DNA of 64,000 nt from Pseudarthrobacter oxydans (GTDB lineage Bacteria > Actinomycetota > Actinomycetes > Actinomycetales > Micrococcaceae), in NCBI RefSeq assembly GCF_030812335.1, contig NZ_JAUSSN010000004.1, positions 1 through 64,000 on the forward strand, given 5' to 3'. Every line of letters begins with the position of its first letter. Position 1 is the stretch's first letter. Positions 44,005 to 52,878 of this stretch are shown here, in pieces. The notes under the pieces were generated by a model. That model ran no database searches, had not been told where the DNA came from, and saw only the letters and a program-made list of their open reading frames with translations. Position numbers and translations under genes: made by a program.

Positions 44005-45219
44005 ATGACAAGCACGGAACACCCATCCCCCAGCAGCCTCCGGGGTCCGAATGCCCCGGAATGGGCGCGGCTGGAGGACCTGTCCAGGACCCGACTGCTG
44101 GACACACCTTCCGAGGAGCGCTTCGACCGGATCACGCGTTTGGCGCAGAGCCTGTTCGGGGTCAGCGCAGCCAGTGTGTCGCTGATCGCCGAGAACCGCC
44201 AGTACCTGAAATCGTTCGTAGGTCCGCTGTCCCGCGAATCGGACCGGGGCGATGCGTTCTGCGCCGAGACGCTCAAGTCCTCCGAAACCTTGATCGTGGA
44301 GAACGCCCTCACCGACGATCGTTTCCGCCACAACCCGCTCGTGACGGGCGACCCCCACATTCAGTTCTATGCCGGCCACCCCCTCACCGGACCGGGCGGC
44401 ACCCATGTCGGAACGTTCTGCATCATCGACCAGTCGCCCCGGTCCTTCGGTGCGGAACAGCGAAAGATCCTGGAGGATCTGACCCAGATCATCCAGCGTG
44501 AGATGAACCTGTCCTGGGACATCGACCAAGGAGCCCGCACCCAACGTGCGCTCCTGCCGGTCACTCCCCCGGCCCCTGCCGGCTACTCGCTGGGAGTCTG
44601 CTTCTATCCCGCCTTCGGGCTCAGCGGGGACTTCTACGACCTCGGCACCACAGGGGCCGGGCACTTCCGCATGACCGTCGGCGATGCCATGGGCAAGGGC
44701 GTCGGTCCCGGGCTCGTGGCGGGGGCGGCGCGTTCCGCCTTCGCCGACGCCGGCTGGGACGCGGACCCGTCCCGCCTCCTCCGGGACGCAGCGGACCGCC
44801 TGGACGGGACCCTGGCCCGCGCCGGGTCCTTCGCTTCGGTCTTCCACGCCGTGATCGACCCGGCAACCGGCACCGGCCTCTATGCTGACGCCGGACAGGG
44901 CTTGACCCACATCCTCCGGGCCGACAGCACCGTCGAGCGCCTGCCGCCCACAGGCCCGCCGTTGGGGCTGGTCCCCGGCGCGACCTGGACGCAGCGCCCC
45001 TTCGCGCTCTCCCCCGGAGACGCGGTCCTGATTCCGACCGACGGCCTCCTCGACCTCCACGGCGGCGACCTCGGCCTGCTCTCCACCGCCATGACCGATT
45101 GCCGGACGCAGGACAACGCGGACACGGCCGTCAAGAGATTGTGCGACCGGCGGGGAAAATCCGTGGTCCTCGACGACATCACGGCCGTCCTCTTCCAGCG
45201 CGGGCCGGGCCGAAGCTAA
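44005..45219 (+). CDS. GAF-domain SpoIIE-type serine phosphatase
   Basis: 404 residues, soluble. The GAF domain (about 20-165) contains ARLEDLSRTRLLDTPSEERFDRITRLA. The PP2C/SpoIIE domain (about 190-400) has the metal-binding LSGDFYDL and GDAMGKGVGPGLVA, then DAGQGLTHIL and PTDGLLDLHGG. Such phosphatases dephosphorylate STAS anti-anti-sigma proteins. A STAS gene and a matching kinase gene lie 3.5 kb downstream on the same strand. ggaggaag precedes the ATG. Confidence 0.92.
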   Translation: MTSTEHPSPSSLRGPNAPEWARLEDLSRTRLLDTPSEERFDRITRLAQSLFGVSAASVSLIAENRQYLKSFVGPLSRESDRGDAFCAETLKSSETLIVENALTDDRFRHNPLVTGDPHIQFYAGHPLTGPGGTHVGTFCIIDQSPRSFGAEQRKILEDLTQIIQREMNLSWDIDQGARTQRALLPVTPPAPAGYSLGVCFYPAFGLSGDFYDLGTTGAGHFRMTVGDAMGKGVGPGLVAGAARSAFADAGWDADPSRLLRDAADRLDGTLARAGSFASVFHAVIDPATGTGLYADAGQGLTHILRADSTVERLPPTGPPLGLVPGATWTQRPFALSPGDAVLIPTDGLLDLHGGDLGLLSTAMTDCRTQDNADTAVKRLCDRRGKSVVLDDITAVLFQRGPGRS

Positions 45220-45312
45220 GCTCCGACGCCGCTCCGGGCCCGCTCCGGCACCGCTCCGGGGCGGGCCGGCGTTCCGCCGGAAATTTCACCCCAAAAAGCG
45301 TCGGTAGGATTC

Positions 45313-46698
45313 ATGGGGACAAGCTGGGGAAGTCTAGGCATAGGGGAGTCAGTGGCGGCAACGGCAACACGGGAAGCCGTCGTGACGGGTGTGGACGAGC
45401 AACCATGGCTGCGGCAGCAGTTGCCGTTCACCTGGACGGGTGTGGACGAACTGTCGCCGCTGCGGAAACAGCTGCCGTTCGTGCTGTTCTTTATCGTCGC
45501 CGCGGCCATGAGCAGTTCGATCGCGACCCTGACGGTGAGCGACTGGACGGCACTGGCAGCCGGGGCCGTGCTGACGGCGGCAGCCACCGGTCTGGCCGCC
45601 CTGGCGACGAAACCGGAACTGGCCCGCTTCGCCATCATCGTGCCTTGCCTGGATTTCCTGGCGGCCGGAGCACTGCGGCACGGCACGGGGGAAAGCCACT
45701 CCATCTATGCCTCGATTGTCCTGCTGCCGGTCCTCTGGCTCGCCGCCATGCAGGGCCGCCGCCACGTGGCCTACGCGGCTGTGGGCGCAACGGTTGCCAT
45801 CATGGTCCCGTTCGCGCTCGGGTCGAGCATCGACGCGAACCCCAACGAGCTCTTCCGCGGGCTGTACAGCACGATGATCTTCGTCCTAGGAGCCCTCGTG
45901 GTCAACGAACTGGCGCGGCGGGCACGACGCCGTCTCCACACAGCGCGCGAGCAGGCGGCTGCGGCCACTGCCGAACTCAGCCGGGCCGCCCAGATCCAGC
46001 GCTTCCTGCTGCCGAAGAACGCCGCTCCCCTCCCCGGCTACCAGACCGCCGGGGCCTGCATCCCCTCCACCGCCGTGGGAGGGGACTTCTTTGACTGGTA
46101 CCTCATCGAAGAGGGGCTAGGGTTCACCCTCGGCGACGTCATGGGCAAGGGAGCCGGCGCCGGCATGATCGCCGCCACTACGCGGGCTGTCATCCGCAGC
46201 GCGCGAAACAGCGGCGACCCCGCGACCGCCCTGACCCTCACGCAGGACTGCCTCGCCACCGACCTCAGCCAGGCGGGCTCCTTCGCGACCCTCTTCCACG
46301 CCCGGCTCCGGGCCTCCGACGGGCGGATCCTGTTCGCGGACGCCGGCCACGGCCTGACCCTGGTGGTCCGGGCCGCGGGCACCTGGGAGAGGCTCGCCTC
46401 GGACAACTTCCCGGTCGGTCTGCTCCCCGACACCCGCTGGGAATCCCTGGAAACACGGCTGGGGCCCGGGGACATGATCGTCAGCTTCAGCGACGGCGTC
46501 CTGGACCTCTATGACGGAACACTCGCCGCGGTTGACGAGATCGGCAGACTCGCCGTCGGCGTGGGGTCCGCGGAAGAGCTCGTCGACGCCGTGCGCCGGC
46601 GGGCACAGGGCACCGCCAACCCCGATGACGTCACCATCCTGGCCGTCCGGCGGGATGACCTGAGCGGCCTGGGCCCTCACGCCGGAGAGACCCGATGA
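45313..46698 (+). CDS. Membrane-bound SpoIIE-type serine phosphatase
   Basis: 461 residues. After an N-terminal segment with a 17-residue tandem duplication come six to seven membrane helices (about 55-205), then a short helical linker (RRRLHTAREQAAAATAELSRAAQIQRFLLP) and a SpoIIE phosphatase domain (about 240-455) with VGGDFFDW, LGDVMGKGAGAGM, FADAGHGLTLVV and SFSDGVLDLYDG. The linker resembles those that carry signals in this family. The stop overlaps the glycosyltransferase start (ATGA), so the two are coupled. Likely sensor of a membrane or extracellular cue that acts on the STAS protein. Confidence 0.92.
   Translation: MGTSWGSLGIGESVAATATREAVVTGVDEQPWLRQQLPFTWTGVDELSPLRKQLPFVLFFIVAAAMSSSIATLTVSDWTALAAGAVLTAAATGLAALATKPELARFAIIVPCLDFLAAGALRHGTGESHSIYASIVLLPVLWLAAMQGRRHVAYAAVGATVAIMVPFALGSSIDANPNELFRGLYSTMIFVLGALVVNELARRARRRLHTAREQAAAATAELSRAAQIQRFLLPKNAAPLPGYQTAGACIPSTAVGGDFFDWYLIEEGLGFTLGDVMGKGAGAGMIAATTRAVIRSARNSGDPATALTLTQDCLATDLSQAGSFATLFHARLRASDGRILFADAGHGLTLVVRAAGTWERLASDNFPVGLLPDTRWESLETRLGPGDMIVSFSDGVLDLYDGTLAAVDEIGRLAVGVGSAEELVDAVRRRAQGTANPDDVTILAVRRDDLSGLGPHAGETR
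45384..45485 (+). repeat. 51-bp in-frame tandem duplication in the phosphatase gene
   Basis: 45384-45434 and 45435-45485 are diverged copies (both open gacgggtgtggacga and end with ttgccgttc/ctgccgttc). They encode TGVDEQPWLRQQLPF and TGVDELSPLRKQLPF just before the first membrane helix. Confidence 0.9.
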
Positions 46699-48692
46699 GG
46701 CCCTTCTGGGTCCGGCTCGTCGTCGTCCTGACGGTACTGACCGGGGTCAACTACATTGCCTGGCGCTGGCTGGCGTCGCTCAATTGGGACGCCTGGTGGA
46801 TCGCCGTGCCGCTCGTCATCGCCGAGACTTACAGCCTGATCGACGTGATGCTCTTCGGGATGACGGTCTGGCGGCTCAAAACCCGCACACCGCCGTCGCC
46901 GGCGCCCGCGGACGCCACCGTTGACGTGTTCATTACGACGTACAACGAGCCGCTGGACCTGGTGATGACGACGGCGCTGGCCGCCCAGAAAATCCGGCAT
47001 CCGCACAGCACCTGGATCCTGGACGACGGTGACCGGCCCAAACTCCGGGACCTGGCTGCCGCGCACGGGCTGGGATACGTCACGCGGAGCGCGGCGTGGA
47101 GCGGGATGCCCCGGCACGCCAAGGCCGGGAACCTGAACAACGCGCTGATGATGACCTCAGGCGAGTTCCTGCTCATCCTGGATGCGGACCAGATCCCCGA
47201 GCCGGACATTCTGGACAACACGCTGGGCTACTTCAACAACCGCAGGGTCGCCCTCGTCCAGACGCCCCAGTACTTCAGCAACGTCCCGGCCGACGACCCG
47301 CTGGGCAGCCAGGCGCCGTTGTTCTACGGCCCCATCCAGCAGGGCAAGGACGGCTGGAATGCCGCCTTCTTCTGCGGCTCCAACGCGGTCCTCCGGCGCG
47401 AGGCCCTGATGCAGCTGGGGCTGGTCGGCTACGTCAAGGAAACGGAAAAGAGCATCCGGCGCGCCCTCAGCGCCTCCCAGGCCGCGATCCGCAAGGCCCG
47501 CAAGGCGGCCTCCAGCGAATCGCCGCTGCTGCAGCAGACCCTCGACGAGGTCGAAGCGGCCACCCAGGAGGCCCGCCGCCGGCTCGACGCCGGGGAGTCG
47601 CTCAGCGAGATCACCTACCGGGCGCGGCGGCGGGTGGACCAGGCGGTCCAGTCGCTGGTGCTGGCCGATGTGTCCGCCCTGCAGGCCGACCTGGAGGAGA
47701 TCGCCGCGATGTCCCCGGTGGAGGTCGGCGACGCGGGCGTGCCGGTGGTGACCGACGACGCGGTGCAGCGGATGGCGGCCCGTGACTGGTCCCCGCTCGG
47801 GGCGATCGAGTCCGTCCAGGCGGTGCTGGACGCGTTGTCGGTGGAACGGACCGACGAGGCCCAGCCGGTCATGCCGCTGGCCACCATCTCCGTGACAGAG
47901 GACATGGCCACGGCCATGCGGCTCCACGCCATGGGCTGGCAGAGCGTGTACCACCACGAGGTCCTGGCGTACGGGCTGGCACCGGAGGACATCGGCACCA
48001 TGCTGACCCAGCGGCTCCGCTGGGCCCAGGGCACCATGCAGGTCTTCCTGCGGGAAAACCCGCTGGTCCAGCGCGGGCTCAAGTTCGGCCAGCGGCTGAT
48101 GTACTTCGCGACCATGTGGACCTACCTCAGCGGCTTCGCCGCCGTCGTCTACTTCGCCGCACCGATCGTCTATCTGCTCTTCGGCATCCTGCCCGTGACC
48201 AGCCTCAGCACGGACTTCTTCGTCAGATTCATCCCGTTCATGGTGGTGAACCAGCTCCTGTTTGCCATTGCCGGGAAGGGCATCCCCACCTGGCGCGGGC
48301 AGCAGTACAGCCTCGCTTTGTTCCCGACCTGGATCAAGGCGTGCACGACGGCGGCCCGGAACGTCTGGCTGGGACGGCCCCTCGGCTTCGCCGTCACCCC
48401 CAAGGACCGGCAGTCCGGCGGGCCGCGGTGGAGCCTGATCCGCCCCCAGATCGCCGTGTCCGTCCTGCTGGTCGTTGCGGCGGTGGTCGGGATTGGCCGG
48501 CTCGTTGCCGGAATGTCCGAACCGGTCGGCACCCTCGTCAACGTACTCTGGGTGGTGTTTGACCTCGTCGTCATGAGCATCCTGGTCCGGGCCGTCCTGT
48601 ACCGCGGGTACCCGGCCGGCGATTCCGACGATGAGACCGACAGCAGCACCGAGTCATCCAAAGAAAGGGCCATCCGTGGACCTGAGCTATGA
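46695..48692 (+). CDS. BcsA-like processive family 2 glycosyltransferase with catalytic-domain insertion
   Basis: 665 residues. Two N-terminal helices (about 5-25, 35-57) precede a GT-A domain with DVFITTYNE (77-85), DDGDRP (110-115), DAD (163-165), FFCGSNAVLRR (225-235), TED (401-403) and QRLRW (439-443), the full set of cellulose/hyaluronan synthase motifs. C-terminal helices start near 455. Between the acceptor-site motif and TED, where BcsA has 15-20 residues, there are about 150 extra, mostly helical Ala/Arg/Glu-rich (about 247-397). There is no PilZ domain. It overlaps the phosphatase upstream (ATGA) and the STAS gene downstream (17 bases). Product: an unidentified beta-linked polysaccharide exported through the membrane. 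Confidence 0.9.
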   Translation: MRPFWVRLVVVLTVLTGVNYIAWRWLASLNWDAWWIAVPLVIAETYSLIDVMLFGMTVWRLKTRTPPSPAPADATVDVFITTYNEPLDLVMTTALAAQKIRHPHSTWILDDGDRPKLRDLAAAHGLGYVTRSAAWSGMPRHAKAGNLNNALMMTSGEFLLILDADQIPEPDILDNTLGYFNNRRVALVQTPQYFSNVPADDPLGSQAPLFYGPIQQGKDGWNAAFFCGSNAVLRREALMQLGLVGYVKETEKSIRRALSASQAAIRKARKAASSESPLLQQTLDEVEAATQEARRRLDAGESLSEITYRARRRVDQAVQSLVLADVSALQADLEEIAAMSPVEVGDAGVPVVTDDAVQRMAARDWSPLGAIESVQAVLDALSVERTDEAQPVMPLATISVTEDMATAMRLHAMGWQSVYHHEVLAYGLAPEDIGTMLTQRLRWAQGTMQVFLRENPLVQRGLKFGQRLMYFATMWTYLSGFAAVVYFAAPIVYLLFGILPVTSLSTDFFVRFIPFMVVNQLLFAIAGKGIPTWRGQQYSLALFPTWIKACTTAARNVWLGRPLGFAVTPKDRQSGGPRWSLIRPQIAVSVLLVVAAVVGIGRLVAGMSEPVGTLVNVLWVVFDLVVMSILVRAVLYRGYPAGDSDDETDSSTESSKERAIRGPEL

Positions 48693-49008
48693 AGTAAAAG
48701 ACAGCTACGCCGAGATAACTGCCGCCGGCCGGCTCAACATGGTCTCTGCGCCGAAACTGCGGGAACTGGTGGCGGAAGTTGTCGCGGCGGGTACTTCCCG
48801 GATCGTGATCAACCTGCAGGAGACGGCCTTCATGGATTCCTCCGGCCTCGGAGCCCTCATCGGATGCCTCAAGGCCGCACGGCAGGCTGGCGGCGACCTC
48901 CGGATCGCGGCAGTCCAGCCCCAGGTCCAGATGGTCCTGGGCCTGACCAGCATGGACAAGGTCCTCACGTCTTACCCCTCCGCGGCCGAAGCTTTCGGCG
49001 ATGACTGA
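48676..49008 (+). CDS. STAS-domain anti-anti-sigma factor (SpoIIAA/RsbV-like)
   Basis: 110 residues. SRIVINLQETAFMDSSGLGALIG (41-63) is the anti-anti-sigma signature; the DSSG motif (54-57) carries the phosphorylatable serine. The proposed start is GTG at 48676 with aaaggg seven bases before it, inside the end of the glycosyltransferase gene. It overlaps the ATPase gene by eight bases. Known role of the family: the unphosphorylated form binds the kinase/anti-sigma protein and frees its other partner. Confidence 0.93.
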   Translation: MDLSYEVKDSYAEITAAGRLNMVSAPKLRELVAEVVAAGTSRIVINLQETAFMDSSGLGALIGCLKAARQAGGDLRIAAVQPQVQMVLGLTSMDKVLTSYPSAAEAFGDD

Positions 49009-49429
49009 CGTCCTCGCCCGGCGGACGCTGCGCCAGGCGGCACTTCCGGAAGCCATCGAGGCCGTGCACACCGAGCTGGACGGGCTGTGGGAGGATGCTT
49101 CATTCGTCCCGGACATGGACCGGATGACCTTCGCCACGGCCGTCATCGAAGCTGCCAGCAACGTGGTGCAGCATGCGGTTCCCGAATCCACGGCCCCGGT
49201 GGAACTCGGGGTCGACATCAGCGTCACGCCCCTCAGGCTGGAGGCCCGGGTCAGCGCCTTCGGCGCAGCGCACCCCGACCCCATCGACACCGACCCTGCC
49301 ATGCCCGACGGCGAGGCGGAATCCGGGCGCGGCCTCGCCCTGATCCGCGCCCTTGTCACCACCGTGACGTTCAAGCGCCAGGACGGGACGAACACCTGGA
49401 TCCTGTCAAAATCCCCGCTGAATGACTGA
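49001..49429 (+). CDS. RsbW/SpoIIAB-like anti-sigma ATPase (serine kinase)
   Basis: 142 residues, GHKL fold: N-box AVIEAASNVVQHA (E50, N54, H58), then a late glycine box ESGRGLALIRALV. This is the kinase that phosphorylates STAS proteins and traps a sigma factor or other target. It overlaps the STAS gene by eight bases. No sigma factor gene is found in the window, so its other partner is elsewhere, or is the glycosyltransferase itself (inference). Confidence 0.92.
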   Translation: MTDVLARRTLRQAALPEAIEAVHTELDGLWEDASFVPDMDRMTFATAVIEAASNVVQHAVPESTAPVELGVDISVTPLRLEARVSAFGAAHPDPIDTDPAMPDGEAESGRGLALIRALVTTVTFKRQDGTNTWILSKSPLND

Positions 49430-49581
49430 GTGGAATCCTTGGGCAATCCTCGGGATGTCCTGCGTCTATTTGGTCACCTGAGCGGGCTGGCTGTAGCGGA
49501 CACTGGAAGTTACGGCTTCCGGTGGGGGCCGGGTACCGTCACGACGCCCCGCCGCACCCGGCGCCCGGCCGAGGAGTTCCA

Positions 49582-50802
49582 TTGAAGCCGATAAGAAGCC
49601 TGGCGTGCGTTCTCGCCCTCGTGGTCCTGAGCCTGACGCTGGCAGCGGTCCCCGCGCAGGCCGCGGCCGCGAACATCAGCCTCAGCCCGGTCCAGGGCCC
49701 GGCGGGAACCACGGTCACCGTCACGGGCACCGGGTTCCCGAAAAAGAGCTCCGGAACCCTTAGCGCCGGCACCAGCTCCGCCGCGTTCAAGGTGAGCGCC
49801 TCCGGATACTTCACGGCCGCCGTCGTCATCCCGCAGACGACCCAGCCGATCCTGGACGTCCAGGCCACCGCCGGGACCGTCAGCGCCTCGGCGGCCTTCA
49901 CCGTCGTCGCCGCCCCTGCACCGCCGCCGCCTCCGGCCATCAGCAGCTCGCCGCTGCGCTTCGGTATCGGCACCCCGGGCGGACCGCTGGCCGCGGCGGA
50001 ACTGGACCAGGCCGCGTCCCTCGCCGGCGAGGTGCCGTCCGTCATTCTGTCCTACAAGGACTTCAACCAGGCCCCGCCCGTTCCGGAGCTCGACGCCGCC
50101 CGCAGCCGCGGCGCCACGACCCTGCTGACGTGGGAGCCCTGGGCCTGGGGCGGCGGAACCGAGCAGCCCGCCTATGCCCTTGACCGCATCACCGCCGGAG
50201 ACTTCGACCCCTACCTGCGGCAGTGGGGCGCGGCCCTGGCGTCTTGGGGGCACCCGGTGATGCTGCGCTTCGGCCATGAGATGAACGGCAACTGGTACCC
50301 GTGGGCCGAGGGCATCAACGGCAACGGACCCGGTGACTACGCCGCGGCCTGGCGGCACGTGCACGACGTCGTCGCCGGCACGGGCGCCACCAACATCACC
50401 TGGGTCTGGAACCCTAACGTCCCCTACTGGGGGTCAACACCGCTCGACGGCCTGTATCCCGGCACCGGGTACGTGGATGCGGTGGCGCTCGACGGGTACA
50501 ACTGGGGCACGTCTGCGGCCTGGAGCAGCTGGATCGCCCCGGCGGAGCTCTTCGGCCCGGGGCTCGCCGAGCTAAGGCGGCTCGCCCCCGGCAAGCAGGT
50601 GCTCATCGCGGAAACGTCGTCCGCGGAACAAGGCGGATCCAAAGCGGACTGGAACACGGCGCTGATCAGCTACCTCGCGGCGCAGGCCGACGTCACGGCC
50701 GTGGTCTGGTTCCACTTCAACAAGGAAACCGACTGGCGCATCAACAGCAGCACTTCCTCCGCCACGGCGCTGGCGGCTGCCCTGGCCGCGCGCCCCCAGT
50801 AG
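49582..50802 (+). CDS. Secreted GH26-type glycanase
   Basis: 406 residues from a TTG at 49582 (gaggag eight bases upstream). Signal peptide (1-27, ending AQA-AA), a beta-sandwich IPT/TIG-like domain (about 30-108), a Pro-rich linker (APPPPPP), then a (beta/alpha)8 domain with acid/base E233 in RFGHEMNGNWYPW and nucleophile E344 in LIAETSSAE, the GH26 pattern. GH26 enzymes cut beta-mannan or mixed beta-glucans. It lies 150 bases after the partner-switching operon; a secreted glycanase beside a synthase gene is the usual pairing for trimming or releasing the polymer. Confidence 0.9.
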   Translation: MKPIRSLACVLALVVLSLTLAAVPAQAAAANISLSPVQGPAGTTVTVTGTGFPKKSSGTLSAGTSSAAFKVSASGYFTAAVVIPQTTQPILDVQATAGTVSASAAFTVVAAPAPPPPPAISSSPLRFGIGTPGGPLAAAELDQAASLAGEVPSVILSYKDFNQAPPVPELDAARSRGATTLLTWEPWAWGGGTEQPAYALDRITAGDFDPYLRQWGAALASWGHPVMLRFGHEMNGNWYPWAEGINGNGPGDYAAAWRHVHDVVAGTGATNITWVWNPNVPYWGSTPLDGLYPGTGYVDAVALDGYNWGTSAAWSSWIAPAELFGPGLAELRRLAPGKQVLIAETSSAEQGGSKADWNTALISYLAAQADVTAVVWFHFNKETDWRINSSTSSATALAAALAARPQ

Positions 50803-50865
50803 CCGGAGGCCGCCGGATGCGGCCGGGTGCCGTGTCCGGACGCTGCCGCGCCATAGGATCCCTGT

Positions 50866-51545
50866 ATGACATCCAATAGAGGGCTCGCAATCTTCAGGTT
50901 CTGGTTTGCCCTTCTGGGATTCCTGGCCGTGGTATTCCAGCTGACCCACCTGCTCGCGAATGTACCCGGAGCCACTGCCGGGAATTACTTCAGCTACTTC
51001 ACCATCGAATCAAACATCATCGCGTTCGTGACTCTGGCAGTCGGCGGCCTCTACGCATGGAAAGGCGAAAGCCCGCGCTGGCTGGAGCTCCTGCGCGGGG
51101 CCGCAACCATCTACATGACCATCACCGGGATCGTCTACAACCTCCTGCTGAGCAACATCGACGTCAATACCCCGATCCCGTGGATCAACGTCGTCCTGCA
51201 CTTCACGATCCCCACGATCATGGTCATCGACTGGCTGGTTGACCTGCCCAAAAGCCGGATTCCGGTCCGCACCTCGCTGATCTGGCTCGCGTTCCCCCTC
51301 CTGTACCTGGTCTACAGCCTGGTCCGCGGTCCCATCGCCAGCTGGTATCCGTACCCGTTCCTCGACCCCGGATCAGCGGTTACGGAACCGTGGCCGTCAT
51401 GTCGCTCGCGATCGCTGCCGGGGCCTTCGTTTTCGCCCTCATTGCGGCGCTCTCCACGCGGCTGCAGATCGCGCCGACGTCCGACCGCCCCGCCGGCGGG
51501 GCCGCGGCGGCAGCCCTGGAGCCTGAAGGCAGCACGCTCGGCTGA
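50866..51545 (+). pseudogene. Pr6Pr-type membrane protein gene with a frameshift
   Basis: Codons 1-168 give a polytopic protein (about five helices) ending PYPFLDP, typical of the Pr6Pr family. At 51370-51371 the frame is lost: one base appears missing (ccccgg). Shifting frame restores ISGYGTVAVMSLAIAAGAFVFALIAALS, the expected last helix, and a TGA at 51543-51545, for about 226 residues, the normal length. The uncorrected frame runs on as arginine/proline-rich nonsense through the tRNA. It is either a sequencing error or a recent inactivating deletion. TAGGAT (50854-50859) six bases before the ATG suggests leaderless transcription. Confidence 0.85.
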
Positions 51546-51635
51546 GCCCGGCTGTGAGCGGGCAAAACGAACACACTGGCCGCTGACGCTCGTCGCGGCG
51601 GGACGCGTTTTCCCCAGGACAAAAAAGGGCAAAGA

Positions 51636-51671
51636 AAAAGCCTCCGGAACCTGTTGGTTCCGGAGGCTTTT
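51636..51671. terminator. Bidirectional terminator between the Pr6Pr gene and tRNA-Tyr
   Basis: Arms aaaagcctccggaacc and ggttccggaggctttt pair perfectly (51636-51651 with 51656-51671) around tgtt, with A and T runs on each side, so it can stop transcription from both strands. Confidence 0.9.
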
Positions 51672-51678
51672 CCAAGGG

Positions 51679-51760
51679 TGGCAGATGAGGGATTCGAACC
51701 CCCGTAGGCGTTGCCAGCTGATTTACAGTCAGCCCCCTTTGGCCGCTCGGGTAATCTGCC
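51679..51760 (-). tRNA. tRNA-Tyr (anticodon GTA)
   Basis: 82-nt minus-strand tRNA with acceptor GGCAGAT/ATCTGCC, anticodon arm GCTGA-CTGTAAA-TCAGC, a long variable arm as in bacterial tRNA-Tyr, and T arm with GGTTCGAATCC. CCA not encoded. A terminator follows directly. Confidence 0.95.
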
Positions 51761-51910
51761 GAACTTCAAAAGAAGATCACTCGCGGCCTCCATCGTCAGA
51801 ACGCCTGTTTCCAGTCCGTTCCGCTTCCAGTAACCGCGGGCAAGACAACTTTACAGAACTTCTGCCGAAGAATCGAATCGGCGCTTTGAGGCCCGAAAAA
51901 GCCCGGAAAA

Positions 51911-52165
51911 TCAGGCATCTCCGAGGATGCGGCCGGCGAGTTTGGACTCAAGCCTCGCTGCCTGCTCCTCCGTGATCTGGTTCAGCTGGACGGCACGGGC
52001 CAGATCAGCATGGACGCCGTCCAGCCGGGACGGGGCATCCGCGGCCGGGCTGAAGATGATCGAGGCAGCCAATGTCGCGGCCGCCACCGAGGTCGCGGCG
52101 GTGGCGATACCGCCGGCGGCGGCTGCCGTGGAGCGGACGACGTACCGGACGGCTTTGTTCTGCAT
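51911..52165 (-). CDS. Small membrane protein of unknown function
   Basis: 84 residues (MQNKAVRYVVRSTAAAAGG...). A hydrophobic Ala-rich helix (about 12-40) precedes a polar C-terminus with a helix (LARAVQLNQITEEQAARLESKLAG). aaagg lies about nine bases before the ATG at 52165. Upstream in-frame starts lie in a low-support region. Family not recognised. Confidence 0.65.
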   Translation of the reverse strand: MQNKAVRYVVRSTAAAAGGIATAATSVAAATLAASIIFSPAADAPSRLDGVHADLARAVQLNQITEEQAARLESKLAGRILGDA

Positions 52166-52374
52166 GAGCTGTACCTTTCGAGCGACTCTTCCAACTCCTG
52201 CAACTCTCCCACCCGAAACTTCGTTCCCGCCCTGACTCAGCTTTGAGCGGACTGTGAAGGGGACTGTGAAGACGACAAGCACCGCCGGACTTCACATCAG
52301 GGGCATCCGTACTAGGCTGGATTGCAGATACAACGGCCCCTCACCGGGCACCCCACAACCCCAGGAGGACAGTC

Positions 52375-52866
52375 ATGGCAGGCGAATCCACATTCGACGT
52401 CGTCAGCAAGGTCGACAAGCAGGAAGTCGCCAACGCGCTGCACCAGGCGCAGAAGGAACTGGTCCAGCGCTACGACTTCAAGGGAGTCGGCGCCGAGGTC
52501 GATTTCAGCGACGAGAAGATCCTCATGAAGGCCAACTCCGAAGAGCGTGTCCTCGCGGTCCTGGACGTGCTGCAGTCCAAGCTCATCCGCCGCGGCATTT
52601 CGCTGAAGTCCCTTGAAACGGGCGAGCCCTACCCGTCCGGCAAGGAGTTCCGGCTTGAGGCCACCATCAAGGAGGGCATCGCCCAGGACCTCGCGAAGAA
52701 GATCAACAAGCTCATCCGCGACGAGGCCCCCAAGTCGGTCAAGTCGCAGATCCAGGGCGACGAGCTCCGCGTGACCTCCAAGTCCCGTGACGACCTGCAG
52801 GAGACCATGAACCTGCTGAAGGGCTTCGACGAGGCCGACCTGCAGTTCGTGAACTTCCGCAGCTAG
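52375..52866 (+). CDS. yajQ: YajQ family nucleotide-binding protein
   Basis: 163 residues, full length: STFDVVSKVDKQEVANALHQAQKEL, RYDFKG, EFRLEATIKEGIAQDLAKKINKLIRDE and VKSQIQGDELRVTSKSRDDLQ, the two-domain YajQ fold. Some members bind cyclic di-GMP and act with transcription factors; others bind nucleotides. aggagga precedes the ATG. Monocistronic. Confidence 0.95.
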   Translation: MAGESTFDVVSKVDKQEVANALHQAQKELVQRYDFKGVGAEVDFSDEKILMKANSEERVLAVLDVLQSKLIRRGISLKSLETGEPYPSGKEFRLEATIKEGIAQDLAKKINKLIRDEAPKSVKSQIQGDELRVTSKSRDDLQETMNLLKGFDEADLQFVNFRS

Positions 52867-52878
52867 GGTCTCACCGCG

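Noticed and set aside
49001..49429. Hidden sigma factor near the RsbW-like ATPase
   Set aside because: No open frame with sigma region 2 or 4 motifs occurs anywhere in the window.
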